Shown here in pieces: positions 52,457-61,089 of a DNA stretch of 64,000 nt; the first letter of the stretch is position 1, and every line of letters starts with the position of its first letter. Source of the DNA: Flavobacterium fluviale (lineage in GTDB: Bacteria; Bacteroidota; Bacteroidia; Flavobacteriales; Flavobacteriaceae); the NCBI RefSeq assembly GCF_003312915.1, contig NZ_CP030261.1:682001-746000 (forward strand). The letters are read 5' to 3'. The position numbers and the translations under genes are program-made. The notes beneath the pieces are model-generated. The model was not told where the DNA came from. It was given only the letters and a program-made list of their open reading frames with translations, and searched no databases.

Positions 52457-54865
52457 TTAGAATTTGATTTCTAGACTTTCTCCTTTTTTCAAAACGATAT
52501 CTTGTTTTTTATCTCCGAAAATCACAGTTGTTTTTCCTCCGTTTTTAGAAGAAACAATTATTTTTTGCGGTTTTTTATTATTCCAAGTCATTTCAATTTC
52601 GAATCCTCCCCTTGCACAGATACCGCTTACAGAGCCTTCGCCCCAAGCATCCGGTAACGCAGGAAGTAATCGAATTTCGTTTTCGTCTGACTGAACCAAC
52701 ATTTCGGCAACGGCAGCTGCGCCTCCAAAATTACCATCAATTTGAAATGGCGGATGTGCGTCGAATAAATTCGGGTATGTTCCTCCTCCTCTTCTTGGTT
52801 TTTCTGTTTTTTTACCATCTGGATCAACGTAACGAAGTAATTCACGGAACATTTTATAAGCGCGGTTTCCGTCCCAAAGTCTCGCCCAAAGATTAATTCT
52901 CCAACCTTTTGACCAGCCTGTAGTTTCATCGCCTTTTATTTCTAAAGTCTTTCTTGAAGCTTCAGCCAAATCTGGTGTTTTTAAAGGCGTAATGTGATCG
53001 CCAGGGAAAAGTCCAAATAGCTGTGATTGATGACGGTGTTTTGGATCATTATCATCCCAATCAAAATACCACTCCTGCAAATTTCCTTTTTTACCAATTT
53101 GATACGGATAAAGCTTTGCAAGCGCTGTTTCTAATTTTGCTCTAAAATCAGCATCTGTATTCAGTACTTTTGAAGCTTTTATCGTTTTATCAAAACATTC
53201 ACGAATCATAGCCAAATCGGCTGTTCCGCCATATAAAGTCGCTCCGACAAAACCATCTGCCAGTTTATATTGATTTTCTGGCGAAGTCGAAGGCGATGTA
53301 ATAAGATTGCCGTTTTTATCTGTTACAAGCCAGCCCAAACAAAATTCGGCTGCGCCTTTCATTAACGGATATCCTTCTTTTTTCAAATAGGCTAAATCTT
53401 GTGTAAAAGTGTAATGTTCCCAAATGTGTGTGCTCAACCAAGCGCCCGCCATTGGCCAGCAAGCCCACATTGGGTCTTCTTTTCCAAATTGCCCAACGGG
53501 ATTGGTCATTGCCCAAATATCTGAGTTATGTGCCGCTGCCCAGCCTTTATTTACTCCATAAAAAGTCTTAGCCGTAATTTTTCCTGTTACCGAAAGATTT
53601 TTAATGAAACTCAAAAGTGACGAATGCATTTCGGAAAGATTGGTGTTTTCTGCCAGCCAATAATTTTCTTCCAGATTAATATTCATGGTATAATTACTAC
53701 TCCAAGGCGGACTCAAATGCGGATTCCAAAGTCCTTGCAAATTGGCCGGAACGCCCAAAGTTCTTGACGAACTAATTAGCAGATAACGTCCGAAATTGAA
53801 ATACAAAATTTCTAGATTTTTATCTTCTTTTCCGTCAGCGTAGCGCAATAAACGTTCGTCTGTTGGTACATCTGGAGCGGTTGTTTTTCCTAAATCTAAA
53901 TTTACACGATTAAAGAATTTTTGATAATCGGCAATATGAGATTCTTTTACTTTATCGAATGGTTTTGCATACGCTTTGTTTAAATTTTGCAATGCAATTG
54001 ACACCTCATCTAAACCTTCTGTTGCGGGATTTTTATCAAAACCATTAAAACTTGTGGCAACAGAGACATAAATAGTCGCTTCTGTTGCATCTTTTAAACT
54101 TAAAGATTCTCTCGAACTTGTAACTTTTCCGTCAGTTTTTTTGATTTGGATTAAAGTCGTAAATCTTGTTCCTCTTTCTTTTATGTCTAAATATTTGGGT
54201 AAAACGGTATATCCAGCATTTTCATGAATTGGTGCATTACCCTTCATTACCAAAATATTGTTTCTTACTTCAACATTTGACTTTAAAAGACTTTTTAAAT
54301 TGACATCAAAATTTAAAGCGCCTTTTTGGTCAGCAGTCAATTTGATGATCATAATTTGATCTGGAGCCGAAACAAAATATTCACGCGTATATTTTATACC
54401 GGCCATTTCGTAACTTACTTTGGAAATCGCGTTCGAAAGATCCAGTTCCCGATGATAATTTACTGCTTTCCCTTTTTCGGAATTATTGATTTCTAATGTT
54501 CCCAAAGGCGCATAAGATTCGGAGTTTTTTCCCTGAACTTTTTTATTTAATTCTTCTGCCAGTTTATAGTTTTCATTTTTTAAAGCCTCACGAATGACTG
54601 GAATGTTTTTATACGCATCAGGACTCATATTAGCATTTACAGGTTCGCCTGACCAAAGCGTAATGTCGTTCAAATAAATTTTATCCGAATTGGCGCCTCC
54701 AAAAACGGTTGCTCCCATTTTTCCATTTCCTAAAACTAAGCTTTCTTCAAAGAATTCTGCAGGCTGTTTGTACCATAAAACATTTTTAGACTGCGCTGAA
54801 ATGTTTGTATAGAACAATGTAAAAATTAAGATTAGAAATGTTTTTTTTATGAGCTTTGAATTCAT
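52457..54865 (-). CDS. Glycoside hydrolase family 95 (alpha-L-fucosidase or alpha-L-galactosidase)
   Basis: This is an 802-residue exported enzyme with signal peptide 1-24 (ending NISAQ). GH95 layout: N-terminal beta domain WYKQPAEFFEESLVLGNGKM, then an (alpha/alpha)6 barrel with LWNPHLSPPWSSNYTMNINL (the NxN pair), a general acid candidate in GNLQEWYFDW, and base-side AHPPFQIDGNFGG. It removes alpha-1,2-linked fucose or galactose, for example from xyloglucan side chains. It is the last gene of the glycan operon, after a 247-bp repeat-filled spacer. Fucose versus L-galactose preference cannot be read here. Confidence 0.94.
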   Translation of the reverse strand: MNSKLIKKTFLILIFTLFYTNISAQSKNVLWYKQPAEFFEESLVLGNGKMGATVFGGANSDKIYLNDITLWSGEPVNANMSPDAYKNIPVIREALKNENYKLAEELNKKVQGKNSESYAPLGTLEINNSEKGKAVNYHRELDLSNAISKVSYEMAGIKYTREYFVSAPDQIMIIKLTADQKGALNFDVNLKSLLKSNVEVRNNILVMKGNAPIHENAGYTVLPKYLDIKERGTRFTTLIQIKKTDGKVTSSRESLSLKDATEATIYVSVATSFNGFDKNPATEGLDEVSIALQNLNKAYAKPFDKVKESHIADYQKFFNRVNLDLGKTTAPDVPTDERLLRYADGKEDKNLEILYFNFGRYLLISSSRTLGVPANLQGLWNPHLSPPWSSNYTMNINLEENYWLAENTNLSEMHSSLLSFIKNLSVTGKITAKTFYGVNKGWAAAHNSDIWAMTNPVGQFGKEDPMWACWPMAGAWLSTHIWEHYTFTQDLAYLKKEGYPLMKGAAEFCLGWLVTDKNGNLITSPSTSPENQYKLADGFVGATLYGGTADLAMIRECFDKTIKASKVLNTDADFRAKLETALAKLYPYQIGKKGNLQEWYFDWDDNDPKHRHQSQLFGLFPGDHITPLKTPDLAEASRKTLEIKGDETTGWSKGWRINLWARLWDGNRAYKMFRELLRYVDPDGKKTEKPRRGGGTYPNLFDAHPPFQIDGNFGGAAAVAEMLVQSDENEIRLLPALPDAWGEGSVSGICARGGFEIEMTWNNKKPQKIIVSSKNGGKTTVIFGDKKQDIVLKKGESLEIKF

Positions 54866-54895
54866 TTTGCTGCGTTTTAAATATTACCGATCAGA

Positions 54896-54979
54896 TGTTC
54901 CTACGGAACAATATTGCATTGTTAATTTTTTACAACGGATTTCATCCGTTGCTACCAATGAATTGTTCCTAACGGAACA
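54896..54979. repeat. Composite REP element TTCCTACGGAA / CAACGGATTTCATCCGTTG
   Basis: Three palindromes in a row: TGTTCCTACGGAACA (54896-54910), CAACGGATTTCATCCGTTG (54933-54951) and TGTTCCTAACGGAACA (54964-54979), joined by GCTACCAATGAAT. The linker CTACCRATGA also precedes the palindrome at 39688. Confidence 0.85.
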
Positions 54980-55112
54980 TTTTTAATTTATTTTTCATTC
55001 AAACAAGTTTCGAAAACCGTTCAAATTACCTTTTACTTCTCACTAATTACTAAGACTAATCACCAAGAACTAATGCTAAGGACTAAAGACTAAAGACTAA
55101 GAACTAAAAAAA

Positions 55113-57059
55113 CTACTTACTCACTGAATACTTTTCATTCGCCGTAATCATTTCCCAATTATCGGTTCTGAAAGGCGATGCAGGGAATTTTTCTTTATTG
55201 AAAAGATTGATTGCCGTATCATCATCTGCCCAGCCGTAATGCACTGCAACTGGATTTTGAACTTTATCGCTTGAAACAAATATTTTGTTGTCTTTGATTA
55301 TCGCTTTCGCGGCATGAAAAACTTTGTCTGAACCTGCAATTTCGAAGCCTTTTAATTCATCGTTATTTGGCGTTGATAGCCCACTGCCAATGTTATCAAA
55401 AGTCAAAATGATCTGATTTCCTTTTATTTCTTGAGACTTATAAGCTGGTCCGCTGTGAACTTGTTTTTTACCGTAAATATTGTTCATCGCAACTGCCGCT
55501 AATCGTAAGCCGATGTCTTGCTTGTTTGTTGGATGAATGTCTTTTGCGTTACCAATATCGGTTGTAACCACCATTCCGGTATTTTTTAATTTTAAAGTTT
55601 CAGATTGTGCTTCGCGAAGTTCTGCCCAACGGCTTCCTTTTTGACTGTTACCCCCAAATTCGTCGAAAGTTGACAATTGAACAAAGTAAAAAGGAAAATC
55701 TCCTTGTTTGAATTTCGTTCTCCAATCATTGATCATTAACGGAAATGACTTTTTATATTCTGCTGCTCTCCAAACATTGGCTTCGCCCTGATACCACAAA
55801 ACGCCCTGCATCGCATAAGGAACCAACGGATTGACCATTGCATTGTACAATAATGAAGGATAACTGTTTGGCGAAATCGCAATTTTTACCTGTACAACAT
55901 TAAACTTCCAAAGTCCGTCAAGCGGAAGGTTTGTGTCTTTAAAATCGATTTTTAAATCAGTTGCATCGCCGTAGATGCCGCCACCGCCGCTGTAATCTGT
56001 AATTCTAACTGCGATTACGTTGCTACCTTCTTTCAAGACATTTGCCGGAATTTTATAAACTCGTAGTTTGTCCCAAAGATTATTCGTTCCAACTTCAACT
56101 CCGTTGATATAAGTTTTGTCCTCGTCGTCAACTTTTGCTAAATGCAAAACAGCTTCTTTTTTGGCTTGCTCTGCCGTTAAAACAATTGTTTTTCGCATCC
56201 AGACAATTCCATCGATATTGCCAATCTGCTGATTTTCCCAAAGTGAAGGCACTTTTATTTCCGGCCAGTTTTTATCCTGAAAATTTAGATTTTTGAATTG
56301 ATTTTCATTTTCCAGAGAAACATCAAAACCTTGTACTTTTTTAAGACTGTCTAAAACCGATTTCTTATAAATTTCAAAAACCGAATCAATATCTACCATT
56401 GGGACATCTGCAATCATGGCCTTGAATTCTGGGCTGTTTTGAAAAGCTTCACGGCTTGTCCAGGTTTCTACGTTGGTTCCGCCCCAAGAAGTATTGATGA
56501 TGCCGATTGGAATTTTTAATTCTGCATATAATTTTCTGGCGAAATAATACCCAACTGCTGTAAAATTGCCAACCGTTTCTTTATTTGATGCTTCCCATTT
56601 TCCTTGTTTCAAATCCTCTTTTGGAGTGCCGCTTAAATCTTGAGCAACACCAAAATGACGAATCATTGGATAATTGGAATCAGCAATTTCTTTTTCGGCA
56701 TTCATGGTTTTGTAAACCTGAAATTCCATATTCGACTGACCGCTGCAAATCCACACTTCGCCGACCAAAACATTTTTGATGACAATTTTATTTTTTCCAA
56801 TAATGATTAATTCAAATGGTCCACCAGCTTTTTCTGGACTTAAATTTACCGTCCATTTTCCGTTTTTATCGGCTTGGGTTTTCTTAATTTGTTTGTTGAA
56901 GTGAATTTCTACACTTTCATTTGGATCTGCAAAACCCCAAATCGGGATTTGCTTGTCTCTTTGAAGCACCATTCCGTTAGAGAATATTAAAGGCATTCTC
57001 ACATTAGCATTTGATAAAACACTAATTATCAGAAAAATAAAAACTAAACTTTTTTTCAT
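55113..57059 (-). CDS. Sialate O-acetylesterase family protein
   Basis: This is a 648-residue exported SGNH-type esterase. Signal peptide 1-19; nucleophile Ser109 in VWICSGQSNMEFQ; the catalytic Asp-x-His near the end (TDIGNAKDIHPTNKQ). A beta-galactosidase-like jelly-roll domain is inserted in the middle (VLHLAKVDDEDKTYINGVEV). Despite the family name, members in plant-glycan loci deacetylate hemicelluloses. Here it would strip acetyl groups, for example from xyloglucan galactose, before the glycosidases act. 112 bp after the GH5 gene. Confidence 0.93.
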   Translation of the reverse strand: MKKSLVFIFLIISVLSNANVRMPLIFSNGMVLQRDKQIPIWGFADPNESVEIHFNKQIKKTQADKNGKWTVNLSPEKAGGPFELIIIGKNKIVIKNVLVGEVWICSGQSNMEFQVYKTMNAEKEIADSNYPMIRHFGVAQDLSGTPKEDLKQGKWEASNKETVGNFTAVGYYFARKLYAELKIPIGIINTSWGGTNVETWTSREAFQNSPEFKAMIADVPMVDIDSVFEIYKKSVLDSLKKVQGFDVSLENENQFKNLNFQDKNWPEIKVPSLWENQQIGNIDGIVWMRKTIVLTAEQAKKEAVLHLAKVDDEDKTYINGVEVGTNNLWDKLRVYKIPANVLKEGSNVIAVRITDYSGGGGIYGDATDLKIDFKDTNLPLDGLWKFNVVQVKIAISPNSYPSLLYNAMVNPLVPYAMQGVLWYQGEANVWRAAEYKKSFPLMINDWRTKFKQGDFPFYFVQLSTFDEFGGNSQKGSRWAELREAQSETLKLKNTGMVVTTDIGNAKDIHPTNKQDIGLRLAAVAMNNIYGKKQVHSGPAYKSQEIKGNQIILTFDNIGSGLSTPNNDELKGFEIAGSDKVFHAAKAIIKDNKIFVSSDKVQNPVAVHYGWADDDTAINLFNKEKFPASPFRTDNWEMITANEKYSVSK

Positions 57060-57084
57060 TTTTTCTATTTTGAATATTTTTAAC

Positions 57085-57156
57085 CGTATAAGTGATATAA
57101 GTTATTTTAAGTTTTTATTTAATATTGCACTTAAATTTACTTATATCACTTATACG
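57085..57156. repeat. 18-bp inverted repeat in the PUL spacer
   Basis: CGTATAAGTGATATAAGT (57085-57102) is the exact reverse complement of 57139-57156, with a 36-nt AT-rich loop that contains AACTTA/TTAAG echoes. It forms a strong RNA hairpin between the GH5 and esterase genes. Confidence 0.75.
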
Positions 57157-57171
57157 ATTTAACTACATTTT

Positions 57172-58674
57172 TTACTGTAATCCTTCGATTAAAGCGTTTA
57201 AAGCCTGTGTGTCAAAAACAGTATTATTACTTCTATTGAAAATTCCGAAACCTTTATCTCCTATGCTTCCTTCATCCCAATAAAAGGGTAATAATCCGTT
57301 TGCTTTTGCTGTTTTTACCACTGTTTTTAGATAATAAGCTCTTGAATTTAAATGTAAAGTCAGAGCGTCTCCCGTTAAAGTTGTTCTTCGGATTGCTCCA
57401 AATTCTCCCAATAAAACTGGAATTCCCTTATCTACAAACTGCGTTTTCATTAATTTGAAGTTTTTCTCCAAATCTGCTTCCTCTCCCCAAGTGGCATTTC
57501 GTTCTGTATCGGTTGTAGAGTGAAAACCATTACCCCAATAATAAAACATTTTACCCCAAGTTTCATCTTTGGTTAAACCAGCAAAATTCCAAGGCGAATA
57601 ATAATGCACTTCGACCATCATTCTGCCAGTTACTTTATCTACTGGCAATGTAGTCATTAATTTGTTTGTTTTTTCGATATCTGTTGTCGGCCCTTGAACG
57701 ACTAAAACACGAGAAGCATTTTTTCCTCCAGTTGAACGAACTGCATCAATAAAAGTTTGGTGGTAAGAAGTTAAAACCGCCATTTGAGCAGCATCTTCAA
57801 CCGCTGGTTCGTTGGCGCTTGCAAAAAGCAAATGCTCATCGAAACCTCTTAAATGTGTTGCAATTTGTTCCCAAAAGGCTTTTTGTTTGGCGTTGTTTTC
57901 TACTTTTTTGGCTTCGGTGATATTGTTTTCCAGCCATCCGCCGTCCCAGTGAATATTAACCAAAACGTACATATCATTATCGACGCAGTATTGCACTACT
58001 TCTTTTACTCTGTTCAGCCATTCCGTTTTGATTTTTGCCGTTGAAGCATTTTCTAAATTCTGATTCCAAGAACACGGAATACGGATCGCATTGAAACCTT
58101 TTGCTTTTACAGCATCAATCAGCTCTTTAGTAACTTTTGGATTTCCCCAAGCGGTTTCGCCTCCAGTTGCTTCCAAAGTATTTCCGATGTTCCATCCTAG
58201 TTTAATCTTAGCTGCCAATTCCACTGCTGAACTTCCCATTCCAGAAGCATCTGATGCAATTGGATTCGTATTATAACTTGGATATAAACCTGCTACAGCT
58301 CCAGCCGCTTGAGAAACTGTAATTTCTGAAGCATTTCCTTCAGTAGAAGTTAACTTCAATACTGTGTTTCGTACTGCTGTATCTACATTTTCTGAAGCCG
58401 TAATTTTTACAATCGTACTTCCTGAAGTCCCAACTGCTTGACTTAATTTTATCCAACTTGCGGGATTGCTTAAAGTCCAATTTGTTGCATTAGAATTAAT
58501 AGTAATCTCAACTGTAGTTTCTTTACTTTCAAAATCAATTTTATTAATGCTCGAAACAACTGTCTTTATGGATACTGGATTTGGATCTTCTTTTTCAGAA
58601 CTACAGGCTAAAACTCCTAAAAAAGCAAAACACAGAGCGAAGCTTAACAGGTAATCATTAATTGTATTTTTCAT
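57172..58674 (-). CDS. GH5 endoglucanase lipoprotein with BACON domain (subfamily 4-like)
   Basis: This is a 500-residue surface lipoprotein. ATG 58674 chosen: lipobox VLACS (Cys24); the upstream ATG at 58701 adds nine polar residues. The BACON domain (about 37-123, TVEITINSNATNWTLSNPAS) is followed by a GH5 barrel with acid/base Glu289 in FASANEP and nucleophile Glu424 in LLGEFGA, plus NIHWDGGW. The lipoprotein-BACON-GH5 layout is that of the Bacteroides ovatus endo-xyloglucanase BoGH5A, so surface cleavage of xyloglucan or another beta-1,4-glucan is likely. Confidence 0.93.
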   Translation of the reverse strand: MKNTINDYLLSFALCFAFLGVLACSSEKEDPNPVSIKTVVSSINKIDFESKETTVEITINSNATNWTLSNPASWIKLSQAVGTSGSTIVKITASENVDTAVRNTVLKLTSTEGNASEITVSQAAGAVAGLYPSYNTNPIASDASGMGSSAVELAAKIKLGWNIGNTLEATGGETAWGNPKVTKELIDAVKAKGFNAIRIPCSWNQNLENASTAKIKTEWLNRVKEVVQYCVDNDMYVLVNIHWDGGWLENNITEAKKVENNAKQKAFWEQIATHLRGFDEHLLFASANEPAVEDAAQMAVLTSYHQTFIDAVRSTGGKNASRVLVVQGPTTDIEKTNKLMTTLPVDKVTGRMMVEVHYYSPWNFAGLTKDETWGKMFYYWGNGFHSTTDTERNATWGEEADLEKNFKLMKTQFVDKGIPVLLGEFGAIRRTTLTGDALTLHLNSRAYYLKTVVKTAKANGLLPFYWDEGSIGDKGFGIFNRSNNTVFDTQALNALIEGLQ

Positions 58675-58761
58675 CTTATTTGGTTTGGTGGTTAACATCA
58701 ACGCCAGCTTTAAAAGGGCTGGCGTTAATTATAGTTAGATTTTATCAAAAAAGAACAGCGG

Positions 58762-60999
58762 TTATTTAACTGTTACTTGAATTTCTTTTTTAATATCTCT
58801 TGAAGAAGTTCCAATTTTGATAGTGTATTTTCCTGGCTCAACTGTCCATTTTTTAGATGCAACATCGTAATAAGCCAATTCTTTTACTGGTACTTTAATA
58901 GTTACTTTTTCAGAACCTCCTGCTTTCACAGAAGCTTTTTTGAAACCTTTTAATTCTTGTGCTGCACGAGTAATTTTAGAATCAGATTTAGAAGTGTATA
59001 GTTGCACTACTTCTTTTCCGTCTACTTTTCCCGTGTTTTTAACCTCAACTGTAACTTCAATTACCTCATTTTGAGCGTAAGATTCTTTATTCGCTTTAGC
59101 ATTATCAAGCGCAAAAGTTGTGTATGATAATCCGTAACCGAAAGGATATAAGGGAGCCACATTTTTAGTATCAAACCAACGGTATCCAATCAAGATTCCT
59201 TCAGCATAATTTACCGTTTTATCTCCAGGGAAACTGTTTGTTGCATGTGCAGGAGAATCTTTTAACTGTTTAGGCATTGTCCAAGGTAATTTTCCTGACG
59301 GATTTACTTTTCCTAAAATTACATCTGCCAAAGCATTTCCTCCTTCAGAACCATTAAACCAGCTCCAAACTAAAGCAGAAGATTTTTGGCTTACTTCATT
59401 GATATCAAAAGGAGCGCCGGCAATCATAACTACAATAGTTTTAGGATTAGCTTCCGTAACTTTTCTAATTAATTCTTCTTGTCCGAAAGGCAAATGCAAA
59501 TCTCTTCTATCTGAAGCTTCTGTCTCATAATCACGGTTTGAACCCGCGAAAATGATCGCAACATCAGAATTTTTAGCCGCTTCTACTGCTTCTTGTACTT
59601 TTGCATCGTCTAATTTATCGATGGTTACTGGACCGTTAGCTGTAATATTTCCTAAGTTTCCTTTATTTTTTTCATCGTAACGCTCTAAATATCCTTCAGC
59701 ATAATTGATTTTAACTGATGAAGGAAGTCTGTTTTTAAGACCTTCTAAAGGCGTCACTTCTCTTTTTGTTTTAACTCCAGCACCAAATCCGCCTAGAGCA
59801 TTTTTCTTTGTCGCATTGTTTCCAATAACAGCAATAGATTTTACTCCGTCTAGTTTTAATGGTAATGCATTATTATCGTTTTTCAACAACACGATTGCTT
59901 CTGCAGCAATCTTGTATGCATCTTGGTAATGTGCTTCTGTTGCGATGCTTCCTTTGGCACGAGTTCCGCCGCCCATTGCTTTTACTTGAAACAGCGTTCT
60001 TAAAATTCTTTTTACGTGAAGATCAATTTCTTTTTCAGAAACTTCTCCAGATTTAACGGCTGCAATTAATTTATCGGCTAAGAAAAATTCATTGAAAGGT
60101 TTTGGTGTTCCCATTTCAATATCCAAACCATTTTTTAAGGCTTTTGCTGTCGAATGCACCGCAGCCCAGTCTGAAACTACAATTCCTTTAAATCCCCATT
60201 CATCACGAAGGATTTTATTCAGCATATAATCGTTTTCACATAAGTATTCGCCTCTAAATTTATTGTAAGCGCCCATTATACTGTACGCTTTTGCTTCTTT
60301 TACTGAAGCTTCAAAAGCTGGAAGGTAAATTTCACGAAGTGTACGCTCGTCAATTTGTACATCTACAAAATCACGATTCGTTTCCTGATTGTTTGCTGCG
60401 TAATGTTTTACACACGCCATTACATCTTTTTCTTGTAAACCAACGATCAACGGCACTGAAAGTTTTTTATTCAAAAATGGGTCTTCAGACATATATTCGT
60501 AAGTTCTTCCTCCAAGCGGTGTTCTCACCATATTGATAGCTGGTGAAAGTAACATGTCTTTGTCTCTGGCACGTAATTCTTCTCCTAAACTGGTTCCAAA
60601 AGTATGTGCCATTTCTGCGTTCCAAGTTGCAGCCAAAGCGCCTCCTGCAGGATAATAAGTTGCAAAATCGTTTGTCCATCCCGCTGGAGCCCAATTGTCG
60701 CGTGAAATTTCTTCACGAACTCCCAACGGACCGTCGGCCATTTTTAATTCTGGAATTCCTAAACGTTTTACGCCCGCATTGGCAAACATGCTGTTCCCGT
60801 GAAGCATTCCTATTTTTTCTTCTAATGTCATCTGCGAAATCAGTTTGTCTATTTCCGCATCATGATCTGTGCTTATTTCTTTTCCTACGTATTCTTCTGT
60901 TTCTGCCGAATTTGAAGCTAACGTTTGTGCATCATTTTTACAAGAAGTAAACAATGCAAAAACAAGAGCTGCCGAAAGGAATATCATTTTGTTTTTCAT
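58762..60999 (-). CDS. bglX: GH3 beta-glucosidase lipoprotein
   Basis: This is a 745-residue BglX-type enzyme with lipobox LFTSC (Cys20). The TIM-barrel domain has the KHYAANNQETNRD segment and nucleophile Asp277 in GIVVSDWAAVH; then the alpha/beta sandwich with SNRDYETEASDRRDLHLP, and a C-terminal fibronectin III-like domain (LKGFKKASVKAGGSEKVTIK). It would hydrolyse terminal beta-glucosyl (or xylosyl) residues of oligosaccharides in the periplasm. 87 bp upstream of the GH5 gene. Confidence 0.94.
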   Translation of the reverse strand: MKNKMIFLSAALVFALFTSCKNDAQTLASNSAETEEYVGKEISTDHDAEIDKLISQMTLEEKIGMLHGNSMFANAGVKRLGIPELKMADGPLGVREEISRDNWAPAGWTNDFATYYPAGGALAATWNAEMAHTFGTSLGEELRARDKDMLLSPAINMVRTPLGGRTYEYMSEDPFLNKKLSVPLIVGLQEKDVMACVKHYAANNQETNRDFVDVQIDERTLREIYLPAFEASVKEAKAYSIMGAYNKFRGEYLCENDYMLNKILRDEWGFKGIVVSDWAAVHSTAKALKNGLDIEMGTPKPFNEFFLADKLIAAVKSGEVSEKEIDLHVKRILRTLFQVKAMGGGTRAKGSIATEAHYQDAYKIAAEAIVLLKNDNNALPLKLDGVKSIAVIGNNATKKNALGGFGAGVKTKREVTPLEGLKNRLPSSVKINYAEGYLERYDEKNKGNLGNITANGPVTIDKLDDAKVQEAVEAAKNSDVAIIFAGSNRDYETEASDRRDLHLPFGQEELIRKVTEANPKTIVVMIAGAPFDINEVSQKSSALVWSWFNGSEGGNALADVILGKVNPSGKLPWTMPKQLKDSPAHATNSFPGDKTVNYAEGILIGYRWFDTKNVAPLYPFGYGLSYTTFALDNAKANKESYAQNEVIEVTVEVKNTGKVDGKEVVQLYTSKSDSKITRAAQELKGFKKASVKAGGSEKVTIKVPVKELAYYDVASKKWTVEPGKYTIKIGTSSRDIKKEIQVTVK

Positions 61000-61089
61000 A
61001 GATAGCTAGGTGTTTTAGATTTAAAGATTTTTGATACCTCACACATTATCTTTTAATACCGTTAATATTATATGTTTGTGGTTTTTTGT

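Noticed and set aside
52612..52929. Overlapping small frames on both strands inside the GH95 gene
   Set aside because: Shadows of the GH95 frame; translated sequences show no domain.
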